From CAYPTY01 sp965659005 (GTDB lineage: Bacteria; Bacteroidota; Rhodothermia; Balneolales; Balneolaceae), in assembly GCA_965659005.1 (NCBI GenBank), contig CBFHVG010000122.1, positions 1-21,007 on the forward strand: a stretch of DNA of 21,007 nt, given 5' to 3'. Position 1 is the stretch's first letter. Each line of letters starts with the position of its first letter. Shown here in pieces: positions 6,942 to 15,500 of the stretch. A program made the position numbers and the translations under genes. The notes beneath the pieces are model-generated. The model had not been told where the DNA came from. It worked only from the letters and a program-made list of their open reading frames with translations, and did not search any database.

Positions 6942-7319
6942 TCAGATGTGCGCAATACAGCTGATTTCTACCATTACATTCTTTGGCAGTGTTCTAACAG
7001 CTACTGTTTCTCTGGCAGGTGGATTTGACTCGAAGTATGAACCATAAACCTCGTTCACAAATCCAAAGTCGCTCATATCGCTAAGGAAAATTGTGCACTT
7101 TAATACTTTATCAAATGAAGTTTCGGCGGCTTCAAGAACGGCAGAAAGGTTCTTCATCACGCGCTCAGCCTGTTCGCTCGCAGTTTCACCTACAATTTCC
7201 ATGGTTTCAGGATCTAATGGTATTTGTCCTGAGCAATAAAGCATACCATCATAAATTACAGCCTGGCTATATGGGCCAATTGCTTTTGGTGCTTTATCAG
7301 TGTGTACAATTTTCTTCAT
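6942..7319 (-). CDS. ridA: RidA family enamine/imine deaminase
   Basis: RidA hydrolyses reactive enamines and imines (for example 2-aminoacrylate and 2-aminocrotonate) released by PLP enzymes, giving 2-oxo acids and ammonia. The 125-residue product shows the family motifs: KAIGPYSQAV (12-21, with Tyr17), SGQIPLDPET (30-39), then PPARETVAV with the substrate-carboxylate Arg103, and MVEISCIA with Glu119. Length is normal for the cytosolic trimer. The ATG at 7319 is preferred because MKKIVHTDKAPKAIGPYSQ fits the family. An in-frame TTG at 7340 and an ATG at 7325 would add 7 or 2 residues and cannot be excluded. It diverges from the operon that ends in a cystathionine-metabolising PLP enzyme, a plausible source of its substrates. 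Confidence 0.93.
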   Translation of the reverse strand: MKKIVHTDKAPKAIGPYSQAVIYDGMLYCSGQIPLDPETMEIVGETASEQAERVMKNLSAVLEAAETSFDKVLKCTIFLSDMSDFGFVNEVYGSYFESNPPARETVAVRTLPKNVMVEISCIAHI

Positions 7320-7368
7320 GTTCATTTCTTTTGAGTTCAAAATTTAGGTGTAAAGCTACTTATATTGC

Positions 7369-7389
7369 ACATAGATTATGTTATCTTTA
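7369..7389 (+). promoter_or_regulatory. Candidate operator/promoter before the TPR lipoprotein operon
   Basis: An inverted repeat ACATA-GAT-TATGT spans 7369-7381. It touches TATCTTTA (7382-7389), which matches the Bacteroidota -7 box TAnnTTTG except for the last base. No good TTTG lies at the expected -33 position. It sits in the 122-base gap between divergent ridA and the TPR gene, where a promoter is needed. Confidence 0.3.
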
Positions 7390-7441
7390 CTTTTACAAAT
7401 CTAAACAATTCAATCTCTCTACAAATAGAAAATAAGGAATT

Positions 7442-8659
7442 ATGAAAAAGGGAAAATTTGGGATTTTGTCTTTTGTTCTTCTGGCAGTTCTAGCCGTTAA
7501 CTGTGGACCAGGCGGAAATCCGTTTCTGAATGCAGTTCAAGACAATATCAAATCCAATAACTATGACGAAGCTCTTGCTTATACAGATTCAATTCTAGCT
7601 GAAAATCCTGGGTCAGCACTGGCTTACTATTACAAAGGTGAAACTTACGTAAAACGCGCAGCATTAAACGATGATGTTTCTGGACGTTCTGCTGATTATG
7701 CTATGGCCTATACTAACTACCAGAAAGCTGTGGAATTAAATGATACAGCTACTGTGAAGGTTGGTGAAGTTGACAAAGTACCAGAGCGCATTGGATTATT
7801 CTGGGGAACTGAGCACAATGCAGCTATTCAGATTGCTACCGATGACTCACTGGCTTTTGATGGCCCTTCTCTTGAAATAGCTGCCAGTCATTTGGTTAAT
7901 GCTACTTCTATTAATCCAGACTCTACCTTCTCATATGAAGTACTTGCTGAAGTATATCGCAGACTTGAAAATTGGGATGGTGGTGCACAGGCATTAAGAA
8001 CAGCACTGGAAAAGAAAGAAGTTGCTCCTGCCTCAGACTACGATAGACTATCTGTATTCTACAGTTATGCTGGTGATCAAGAATCAAATGTTGAAATTCT
8101 TGAAGAAGCACTCGAAATCTATCCAGACAGTGTATTCCTAGTACAAAAAATTGCTGATGCATATATGCAAACAGACAGATCGAAAGAAGCAATTGATGCT
8201 CTTTATAAGCTCATTGAAGTAGATCCAGATAATGCGACTTATCGCGTTGTTGCAGGTACACAGCTTTACAGATCTGCACTAAGAATGGCAGAAGTTGATT
8301 CAGCAGATCAAAATGAAATTGATGATTTAACCAGTAAAGCTGAAGTTGAACTGAAAAAAGTTATAGAACTGGATCCAGAAAACTACAGCGCTTACAATAC
8401 CCTTGGTGTTTTATTTCAGAATAATTCTGCTGCTTTGTTTGATGCAAGAAATGCTGAGTCTGATAATGACAAGGCCTCTGAGCTAGACACACAAGCTAAA
8501 GATGTTCTTGGTGTAGCTGCGGGTTATTATGAAAGAGCAGTTGAATTTGCTCCAAATGAACAAGAAGCCAAAAGACTTTGGGAAGTTCTTTTTAGAGTGT
8601 ATACTACTCTCGACTGGAAAGAGAAAGCAGAAGCTGCTATGGAAAAAGCAGGATTCTAA
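7442..8659 (+). CDS. TPR-repeat lipoprotein (first of a tandem pair)
   Basis: The 405-residue product opens with a lipoprotein-like signal (MKKGKFGILSFVLLAVLAVN, then Cys21). The Asn before the Cys makes the lipobox lax, as is often seen in Bacteroidota. Most of the rest consists of helix-turn-helix repeats of TPR type. Clear units include NYDEALAYTDSILAENPGSA, an AYTNYQKAVELND unit, SKEAIDALYKLIEVDPDN, a KKVIELDPENYSAYNTLG unit and YYERAVEFAPNEQ. TPR solenoids bind other proteins, so a scaffold or assembly role at the inner face of the outer membrane is possible (inference). AAGGA lies just before the start (spacing only about 3-4). The next gene, 18 bases on, encodes a protein of the same build. 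I do not recognise a named family. Confidence 0.85.
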   Translation: MKKGKFGILSFVLLAVLAVNCGPGGNPFLNAVQDNIKSNNYDEALAYTDSILAENPGSALAYYYKGETYVKRAALNDDVSGRSADYAMAYTNYQKAVELNDTATVKVGEVDKVPERIGLFWGTEHNAAIQIATDDSLAFDGPSLEIAASHLVNATSINPDSTFSYEVLAEVYRRLENWDGGAQALRTALEKKEVAPASDYDRLSVFYSYAGDQESNVEILEEALEIYPDSVFLVQKIADAYMQTDRSKEAIDALYKLIEVDPDNATYRVVAGTQLYRSALRMAEVDSADQNEIDDLTSKAEVELKKVIELDPENYSAYNTLGVLFQNNSAALFDARNAESDNDKASELDTQAKDVLGVAAGYYERAVEFAPNEQEAKRLWEVLFRVYTTLDWKEKAEAAMEKAGF

Positions 8660-8677
8660 TCATATAAAAATGTCGAA

Positions 8678-9844
8678 ATGAACATAAAATCTTATACCCG
8701 ATTAGCAGGCTATATGCTTGCAATCGGGTTTTTTGTTAGTTGCGCCGGGTCAAAGGGTCCAACTATCGCAGAATTAACTGAAACAGGTCAATACGAGCTA
8801 GCTATCCAAAAACTGGATCTGGAATTAGCTGCAAATCCAGAGAACAAAGGGGATTTATACATAGAAAAAGTCAAAATCTACGGATTATGGGCTGAATCTA
8901 TTCCGGCAGCAGCTGACCGTGATAGTGTTTATACCGAATTTCGATCAACCGTCATTGAAGGAAGAGCCAATGGAGTGCCTGCTGAATTTGGTGGTTTAGT
9001 AAAAAAATACTGGGACTTAGAATATCAATCTGGAATTGATAGATATGAGGAAACTTCGGCTGGCACCCGTTATTCTAGTGCAATTGCACATTTCGATAAC
9101 GCGATAACCATCGATGCTTCAGTTTTAAGTAGCTATAGATCCAAGTCTGTTGCTCAACTTGAGATGGGCGATGCAGAAGCTGCTCTAGCAACTTTAGAGG
9201 AAGGCACGATTTCAGCTACTGATGTTCCACAAGAAGTATACGATGACCTTGCTTATCTATACCTCAAAAATAATGACACTGATGCAGCTTTCGAATATTA
9301 TGATAAAGCTGGTGTGGATATCGTTAATGACAAAAATATCTCATACAGTTTTGTTAATGCCCTCATTAATCAGCAAAAACACGAGGATGCCGTAAGATTA
9401 CTGGAATCACTAGTGGACTTAAGTCCAAATGATGCACAGCTTCAGAATGTATATGGAACTGAGTTATTTATTATCACAACCGGTATAGCTGGTGAATTGA
9501 AAGCAGCTTACACTCAAAATGATTCCTCTTTAGCTACTCAGCTAAGATTTGAATTAGAAGGAAATGGTGAACTTGCTGAGGATAATTTAATCCGTGCTCT
9601 ACAGATGGATCAGGGTAACGAGGATTACATTGAAAGCCTTGCTGTATTCTACAATAATCTTTCTGCTGAGTACTTGGAATTATTTGAAGTTGCCTTTGAT
9701 TCTGATAAATCAAATCTGTTTAGTAGAGCAAATGTATTAGGTGGCTTTGCCATCAATTATTACACACAATTATCAGAACTAAGACCTGATGATGCTGATA
9801 TAAAAGCTAAGCTCGATATCCTGAAACAGGTATTCAGTAATTAA
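8678..9844 (+). CDS. TPR-repeat lipoprotein (second of a tandem pair)
   Basis: The 388-residue product has a lipoprotein-like signal ending FFVSC (Cys22), followed by AGSKGP. It then shows TPR-type repeats, for example GQYELAIQKLDLELAANPEN, a SAIAHFDNAITIDAS unit, KHEDAVRLLESLVDLSPND and a C-terminal YYTQLSELRPDDADIKAKL. It resembles the preceding protein in length, signal, repeat type and the final segment (YYxxxxELxPxxxxxKxxL followed by a short tail), which suggests an old tandem duplication. The ATG at 8678 is chosen because the earlier ATG at 8669 runs into a stop after two codons. It lies 18 bases after the first TPR gene and 18 bases before the cystathionine enzyme gene, so the three are probably one operon. 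Function unknown; an envelope scaffold is possible. Confidence 0.84.
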   Translation: MNIKSYTRLAGYMLAIGFFVSCAGSKGPTIAELTETGQYELAIQKLDLELAANPENKGDLYIEKVKIYGLWAESIPAAADRDSVYTEFRSTVIEGRANGVPAEFGGLVKKYWDLEYQSGIDRYEETSAGTRYSSAIAHFDNAITIDASVLSSYRSKSVAQLEMGDAEAALATLEEGTISATDVPQEVYDDLAYLYLKNNDTDAAFEYYDKAGVDIVNDKNISYSFVNALINQQKHEDAVRLLESLVDLSPNDAQLQNVYGTELFIITTGIAGELKAAYTQNDSSLATQLRFELEGNGELAEDNLIRALQMDQGNEDYIESLAVFYNNLSAEYLELFEVAFDSDKSNLFSRANVLGGFAINYYTQLSELRPDDADIKAKLDILKQVFSN

Positions 9845-9862
9845 TAAGCCGTTACAACCTTA

Positions 9863-10999
9863 ATGAAATTCAATACAAAGGCCATTCACGCTGGCCAGAA
9901 GCCAGAGGAAACCAGTGGGGCTGTAATGCCTCCAATCTTCCAGACATCTACTTATGTACAAGAAGCTCCAAACGTTCATAAGGGATATGATTATGCAAGA
10001 GTAGGAAATCCAACCAGATCAGCTTTAGAACAACTCATTGCAGGGATAGAAAATGCTGAAGAATGTGCCTGTTTTGCGAGTGGCGTCGCAGCCATGGACG
10101 CTCTCATGAAAATGTTCAGACCTGGTGATCATGTTATTTCTACAAATGACCTCTATGGTGGTTCATACAGATTATTTACTCAGGTTTTTGAACCCTTTGG
10201 TATAACTTTCTCATTTGTGGACATGACCGATATGAATAATATCGAAAATGCTATAACTGAGAACACAAAACTGATCTGGATTGAAACACCTACCAATCCT
10301 CTTCTTAGAGTCGTGGATATAAAGGCCATTACTGATGTAGCAAAATCACATGATATCCTTACTGTAGTTGATAACACTTTTGCATCGCCATACTTACAAC
10401 GTCCACTTGATCTGGGTGCTGATGCTGTACTTCATTCTGCAACAAAATATCTTGCTGGTCATTCTGATGTAATACATGGTGCTATCGCTAGTTCTAATAA
10501 AGAAATTATGGAGAACCTGAGATTTCAGGTTAAAAGTACTGGCGCTGTTCCCGGACCAATGGATTGTTATCTAACTTTAAGAGGCATTAAAACACTTGGT
10601 GTTCGTGTACAAAGATCTGTAGATAACTCAATGGCTATAGCTGATTTCCTAGAGAATCACCCCAAGGTAGATCATGTGAATTACCCTGGTCTGAAATCTC
10701 ACCCGCAACATGAACTTGCTGCAAAACAAATGGATGGCTTTGGTGCAATGATGTCTTTTACATTGGTTGACGATTCTATTGAAGCAGCGGTTAGTTTTAT
10801 GCAAAAAACTAAGATCTTTGCTCTGGCTGAAAGTCTTGGTGGCGTTGAATCATTAATTAGTAATCCTGCCTCTATGACTCATGGTTCTATACCAAAAGAA
10901 GAAAGAGAAAAAGTAGGATTGAATGATTCACTCATAAGAATTTCTGTTGGAATAGAAGATGTTGAAGATCTCATTCAGGATTTAGATCAGGCTTTTTAA
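9863..10999 (+). CDS. metB: Cystathionine gamma-synthase / gamma-lyase family PLP enzyme
   Basis: This 378-residue enzyme belongs to the Cys/Met-metabolism PLP family. It either makes cystathionine from an O-acylhomoserine and cysteine, or breaks cystathionine to cysteine, 2-oxobutyrate and ammonia; sequence alone does not decide which. Key residues are visible: PLP Lys195 in HSATKYLAGHSD, Asp170 in VVDNTFASPY (pyridine nitrogen), Tyr44 and Arg46 in YDYARVGNPTR (phosphate grip from the partner subunit), Ser73-Gly74 in FASGVAAM, and Arg359 in LIRISVGIED (substrate carboxylate). The length is normal (about 380). The gene is 18 bases after the second TPR gene and ends at a terminator whose stem includes its last codons. 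The symbol metB is a best guess; mccB or metC-like assignment is possible. Confidence 0.9.
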   Translation: MKFNTKAIHAGQKPEETSGAVMPPIFQTSTYVQEAPNVHKGYDYARVGNPTRSALEQLIAGIENAEECACFASGVAAMDALMKMFRPGDHVISTNDLYGGSYRLFTQVFEPFGITFSFVDMTDMNNIENAITENTKLIWIETPTNPLLRVVDIKAITDVAKSHDILTVVDNTFASPYLQRPLDLGADAVLHSATKYLAGHSDVIHGAIASSNKEIMENLRFQVKSTGAVPGPMDCYLTLRGIKTLGVRVQRSVDNSMAIADFLENHPKVDHVNYPGLKSHPQHELAAKQMDGFGAMMSFTLVDDSIEAAVSFMQKTKIFALAESLGGVESLISNPASMTHGSIPKEEREKVGLNDSLIRISVGIEDVEDLIQDLDQAF

Positions 11000-11015
11000 T
11001 AGAGCCTGTTTTTTT
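10988..11015 (+). terminator. Rho-independent terminator overlapping the end of the cystathionine enzyme gene
   Basis: The stem CAGGCT (10988-10993) pairs with AGCCTG (11003-11008) across a 9-base loop that contains the TAA stop (10997-10999). Seven T residues follow (11009-11015). It marks the end of the TPR-TPR-PLP enzyme operon. Confidence 0.85.
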
Positions 11016-11035
11016 AAGCGCACAAAAAAGCGCTT
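11016..11035. repeat. Inverted repeat AAGCGC/GCGCTT between terminator and thiolase gene
   Basis: AAGCGC (11016-11021) and GCGCTT (11030-11035) form a perfect 6-base GC-rich stem with an 8-base A-rich loop. It directly follows the T-tract of the preceding terminator and lies 33 bases before the thiolase ATG. No T-tract follows on either strand, so it is not itself a canonical terminator. It could be an operator or an mRNA 5' hairpin. Confidence 0.4.
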
Positions 11036-11068
11036 CCAAAAATAAACACACTTTAAAATTATTTGATC

Positions 11069-12247
11069 ATGAAAGAAGTAGTAATTGTTGAAGCAAAGCG
11101 AACTCCAATTGGTGGATTTGGTGGAAGTCTATCCTCATTTACAGCACCTGAACTTGGTTCTATAGCCATTATCGAAGTAGTTAAGAAGGCCGGCATTAAA
11201 CCTGATGATGTGCAGGAAGTAGTTATGGGTAATGTTCTATCAGCCGGTATTGGACAAGCACCGGCGCGTCAAGCTGCTTTGAAAGCAGGCTTATCCGAAA
11301 AAACACCCTCAACTACAGTAAACAAGGTATGTGCATCTGGAATGAAGGCAATCATGATCGCAAATGATCAAATTGCCTTAGGTCAAAATGATATTATGGT
11401 TGCCGGTGGTATGGAGAGTATGAGTAATGTTCCATATTACCTTCCAAAACAACGATGGGGTTCAAAGTATGGTAATACTGAAATGCTTGATGGCATTGTT
11501 CATGATGGGCTCTGGGATGTTTATAACAAATACCTGATGGGTAATGCTGCTGAACTTTGTGCTTCCGAATGTAATATTGGACGCGAAGAACAAGATGAAT
11601 TCGCCATAGAGTCTTATAAAAGAGCAATTGAAGCCACTGAAAAAGGATATTTCAAGGATGAAATAATCGAAGTGAAAATCACAGACCGTAAAGGTAATGT
11701 GACTATGGTTGATACAGATGAAGAACTTGGTAAAGTTCGATTTGATAAAATTTCATCACTCAGACCGGTATTTAGCAAAGATGGTACAGTAACAGCAGCT
11801 AATGCATCTAGTTTGAATGATGGTGCTGCTGCTGTTCTCATGATGTCTGCGGACAGAGCAAAAGAACTAGGACTCTCACCTATCGCTAAAATCAGATCAC
11901 ATGGTTCTGCAGCTAAAGCACCTGAATGGTTTACAACTGCACCGGCAGATGCTATTCCAGTGGCTTTAAAAAGAGCAGGTCTTCAAGTATCTGACATTGA
12001 TTTATTTGAAATCAATGAGGCATTTTCTGTTGTTTCAATCGCAAATAACCAAATTCTGGAACTGGACCCTTCTATAGTTGATATACATGGTGGGGCTGTA
12101 AGTTTAGGACACCCAATCGGTACATCAGGAGCCAGAATTGTTGTGACTTTACTTAATGCATTAAAACGCACAGGTAAGAGCCTGGGTTGTGCAGGAATCT
12201 GCAACGGCGGCGGCGGTGCTTCTGCCCTTGTTGTTGAAATGATTTAA
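11069..12247 (+). CDS. Acetyl-CoA C-acetyltransferase (thiolase)
   Basis: Thiolase condenses two acetyl-CoA to acetoacetyl-CoA, or thiolytically cleaves 3-ketoacyl-CoA in the reverse direction. The 392-residue product has the full set of active-site motifs: Cys88 in NKVCASGMKA (acylated nucleophile), NEAF at 316-319, His348 in GGAVSLGHPIGTSGAR, and Cys378 in CAGICNGGGGASA. Length and motifs fit the biosynthetic or degradative acetyl-CoA acetyltransferases of about 390 residues. The ATG at 11069 is chosen; an in-frame TTG at 11063 adds two residues that are not family-like. The gene stands alone between two terminators, with no other beta-oxidation or polyhydroxybutyrate gene nearby, so the direction of its reaction in the cell cannot be told from context. 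Confidence 0.94.
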   Translation: MKEVVIVEAKRTPIGGFGGSLSSFTAPELGSIAIIEVVKKAGIKPDDVQEVVMGNVLSAGIGQAPARQAALKAGLSEKTPSTTVNKVCASGMKAIMIANDQIALGQNDIMVAGGMESMSNVPYYLPKQRWGSKYGNTEMLDGIVHDGLWDVYNKYLMGNAAELCASECNIGREEQDEFAIESYKRAIEATEKGYFKDEIIEVKITDRKGNVTMVDTDEELGKVRFDKISSLRPVFSKDGTVTAANASSLNDGAAAVLMMSADRAKELGLSPIAKIRSHGSAAKAPEWFTTAPADAIPVALKRAGLQVSDIDLFEINEAFSVVSIANNQILELDPSIVDIHGGAVSLGHPIGTSGARIVVTLLNALKRTGKSLGCAGICNGGGGASALVVEMI

Positions 12248-12262
12248 TCGATTCGAAATATA

Positions 12263-12286
12263 GCCCTCAAAATCGAGGGCCATTTT
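12263..12286 (+). terminator. Rho-independent terminator after the thiolase gene
   Basis: GCCCTC (12263-12268) pairs with GAGGGC (12275-12280) around a 6-base loop. CATTTT follows, a short T-run. It lies 15 bases after the thiolase stop and 11 bases before the putative porU promoter, separating the two units. Confidence 0.75.
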
Positions 12287-12297
12287 AAGGAAAAGTG

Positions 12298-12326
12298 TTG
12301 ACATTTAGTCTCTCAGAAGCTATCAT
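12298..12326 (+). promoter_or_regulatory. Putative sigma70-like promoter of the porU operon
   Basis: TTGACA (12298-12303) and TATCAT (12321-12326) are separated by exactly 17 bases, a near-consensus sigma70 pair. It follows the thiolase terminator and is the only convincing promoter in the gap. If used, the leader before the porU ATG is about 190 bases. It differs in type from the TTTG/TAnnTTTG promoter of rplU; the host sigma factor may not read it as E. coli would. Confidence 0.5.
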
Positions 12327-12353
12327 TTCACAAAACAGCAACTAATCTACTTC

Positions 12354-12535
12354 TATATCTCGAAAAGCTACTATTCATTCTAAGAACAACTTAAACGAAC
12401 GAATACCGTTCTCATTTTCAAACGAGATATACATACTTAACTAATCATCTAAGCCCGAAGTACGCCTATCAGAATACCGCTACTAAACTGTAATTAACTG
12501 TTCAACTTAAACAGTATCGATTGATGTATAATCGA
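12354..12535 (+). other. Potentially structured leader RNA of porU, with the start codon in a hairpin loop
   Basis: Several perfect inverted repeats follow one another. TATATCTCG (12354-12362) pairs with CGAGATATA (12423-12431), enclosing GAACG-AATAC-CGTTC (12397-12411). ACTGTT (12497-12502) pairs with AACAGT (12510-12515). TCGATT (12517-12522) pairs with AATCGA (12530-12535), placing the ATG at 12524-12526 in the loop. An alternative helix, AGAAC (12383-12387) with GTTCT (12408-12412), would exclude the inner hairpin. There is no known riboswitch pattern that I recognise. Short stems of 5-6 bases are expected by chance in AT-rich DNA; the 9-base stem less so. Confidence 0.35.
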
Positions 12536-15500
12536 CGTGTATTAGCTGGTTTTTGGCTGTTCCTTTGTATCACCCTTCTAAGTGATGCATCAGTAGCACA
12601 AAAACTTAATAAAACTTTCGAGAACAGCTCTTTCATTGAATATGAGCTGACTAACGATAGTATGTCCATCGCTCCCGCTTTCGAATTGATGGCCGACTAT
12701 GCTGAAGGAAATGCTGTGCAGATAATTGAACAGAGTGTTAGGAGTGCATCTTTCATTCCTAATAATGTGCAGGCTTTAAGAGTTGCCTATGATATTGGTG
12801 TTAACACACCTTTGATTGAATCGCTGAATCCCGGAACCGTTAAAGGCAAGAGAACTATTTCTGTTCGAGTTCATGTAAGCCGCTGGGATAGTCTAAATAA
12901 TCAATTATTGATTACTGAGAGTCTCAAATTCAGACTTCTTAAATCACAAACACAGACATCATCAGTTCCAAAAAGATTTAAAGCAGCATCCGATCACCCT
13001 CTGGCAATTGGTGACTGGTACAAAATCCCGGTTAGCAAAGATGGTATATACCAAATAGATGCAGCATACCTTGAAACACTTGGAATGGATGTCTCAAATA
13101 TTGATCCAAGAAATATTCAAATTTGGGGTACAAACGGATTTGAAATCCCTAGGTCAAATGCAGAAGCCCGCGTACCATTTCAGCAAATACCAATCCTTGT
13201 TTTAGGTGAAAATGACGGCACCTTTAATGCTGACGATCGCATTTTGTTTTATGGAGATGATACTAATCAACTTTACTGGGATGATACCAATCAAAGATAT
13301 TTCCCTGAGGTCCATTCTTACAGTACACAAAATTTCTACTACCTCACCGTTGGTTTGATTCCAGGTTTCCGAATGAGTGAGGTTAATACCGGATTAGTAC
13401 CTTCCAGAACAGTTACTCAGTTCCAGGATTTAATATGGATTGAAGAAGAAATCAGAAAAGCTGATCCGGGGTTGAAATCCGGTCGTGAATGGTTAGGCGA
13501 ACGCTTTATCGCCAATGAAAATGGAACCTATAAAACCGTTTTACTGGATACCATCCCTGGCATCATTGAAAATCAGCAAATAGAATATTTTGCCAATTAT
13601 GTTGGTCGATCTATTCGAAGCATGAACTTCCAGACTACCTTGAATGGGACAGATCTTGGAACTGTGCTTATATCCCCAATTGCAGACTATAATTCTGAGG
13701 AAGGGTCTGCTGCAAATCAACGTCGCTTAAGTGCTACACCAGACGTAAGCTTTGCTAATGATATCGTTGATATACAGGCTCGAATTAATCATAGCGATGG
13801 TAATACAGAGGGATTTATTGACTGGATAAGATTTTATGCACAAAGAGAATTAGTAGCAGAGAATAACCATCTTTATTTCTTTGGGCCTCAGGATGGGAAC
13901 CTGAATAGTATAGCCGAATATCAATTAACAGGTTTTAATGAGGCTCCAATTGTTTTTGAGGTATCCACTCCTGAATCTCCAAAACTTATTTCAAGCACTT
14001 ACAATGGTGGGGATGTAGATTTCATTTATAATTCTGATCCTGAAAATATATTTATTGCTCAAAGTACTCCTTTTAGACCAGCAGCTGGTTCAGTAGTTGA
14101 AAATCAAAATTTATCCGGGGTTAATATTAATCCCGATTATATCATAATCACTTCTGATCGATTCCTTGAATATGCGAATGAATTGGCTGAGTATCGTCAG
14201 CAGAATGACGGTTTAACACCGATAGTTGCAACTCAGAATCAGATCTTTAATGAGTTCTCATCAGGTAAAACAGATATAACAGCCCTTCGCGATTTTGTTA
14301 AGATGTTTTATGATCGTGCTCTTGCTGAAGGAGTTTCTACCCCTAGATATCTTCTTTTCTTTGGAAATACTACTTATGATTACAAGGGCTTGGTTCCAAA
14401 CAGCCTGACTAACGACGTAGTCACTTTTCAGAGTCAATCTTCATTGTTCAGAACCAATACCTTTGCTACGGATGATTATTTCGGAACACTCGATGATGAT
14501 GAAGGGAATCCATCAGAATCCATAACCTCAGACCGCATTGATCTTGGTATTGGAAGAATTCCTGCTGAAACATTTAGTGAGGCCAGAATAGCCATTGATA
14601 AAATCAAAGCATATGACAATCAGCAGTTTGATGGCGACTGGCAAAACCTGATTACCTTCGCAGCTGATGATGATTTTCCCGACACTCAAAGAAATAGAGA
14701 CCTTCACGTATTGAATGCTGAAGGCACACTCATTCGTATGGATGCTGATGCCGCCTCAATTCGATTTAAGAGAATTTATACCTTCTCCTACCCTGCCGAA
14801 ACTACAGGGGCCGGACGTCAAATCCCCCAAGCTTCTCAGGACCTAATTAATACGATCAATCAAGGTACACTACTATTCAATTACTCAGGGCATGGTAATG
14901 AGCAAGTTTTAGCAGATGAAGAATTATATGTTTCTGAATTCAATGAGCTATTTACCAACGATGATCGCCTTACCATTTTTGTAACTGCTACCTGTCAATT
15001 TGGACGCTATGATGATTCTGATGAACAATCAGGAGCTGAGAAACTAGTTTTTAATCCTAATGGTGGAGCAATTGCATCATTTACGACAACTAGGGTTGTA
15101 TTTACAGGAGCAAATATATCAGGATCAAATAACTTCGGTTTGAATATCGCTCTTTCCCAACAACTGACGGGAAGAGATGAAAACAATCGTCCTTTAACAT
15201 TAGGTGATGTTTACTTCAGAACGAAGAATACCAGTCTGGGCGGATCCAGAAACACGAGAAAATTCATTCTCATTGGAGATCCTGCTACAAGAATCAGATT
15301 ACCTGAACAACAGACTGCAATAACTGCAATTAATGGTGATACAAATTTCGAAAGCAATGACTCTCTTCAAATCAGAGCATTGGATATTGTTGAATTGAAT
15401 GGTGAATTAAGAGATCAGGCCGGAACTACTCTTTCAGATTTCAATGGAAACCTAACGGTTACCGTATTTGATGCACCCAGAACCATCAGACTACCAGACA

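Noticed and set aside
12224..12233. Frameshift or pseudogene suspicion from the Gly-rich GGGGAS end of the thiolase
   Set aside because: CNGGGGASA is the normal thiolase C-terminal active-site loop; the gene is intact.
12521..12523. TTG start for porU, and the TTG at 11063 for the thiolase
   Set aside because: An ATG follows within one or two codons in each case and gives a normal signal peptide (PorU) or the normal family N-terminus (thiolase).
12287..12523. tRNA or a small protein gene in the gap before porU
   Set aside because: No cloverleaf with a T-loop GTTCRA motif and no credible ORF was found; the inverted repeats are better described as a possible leader structure.
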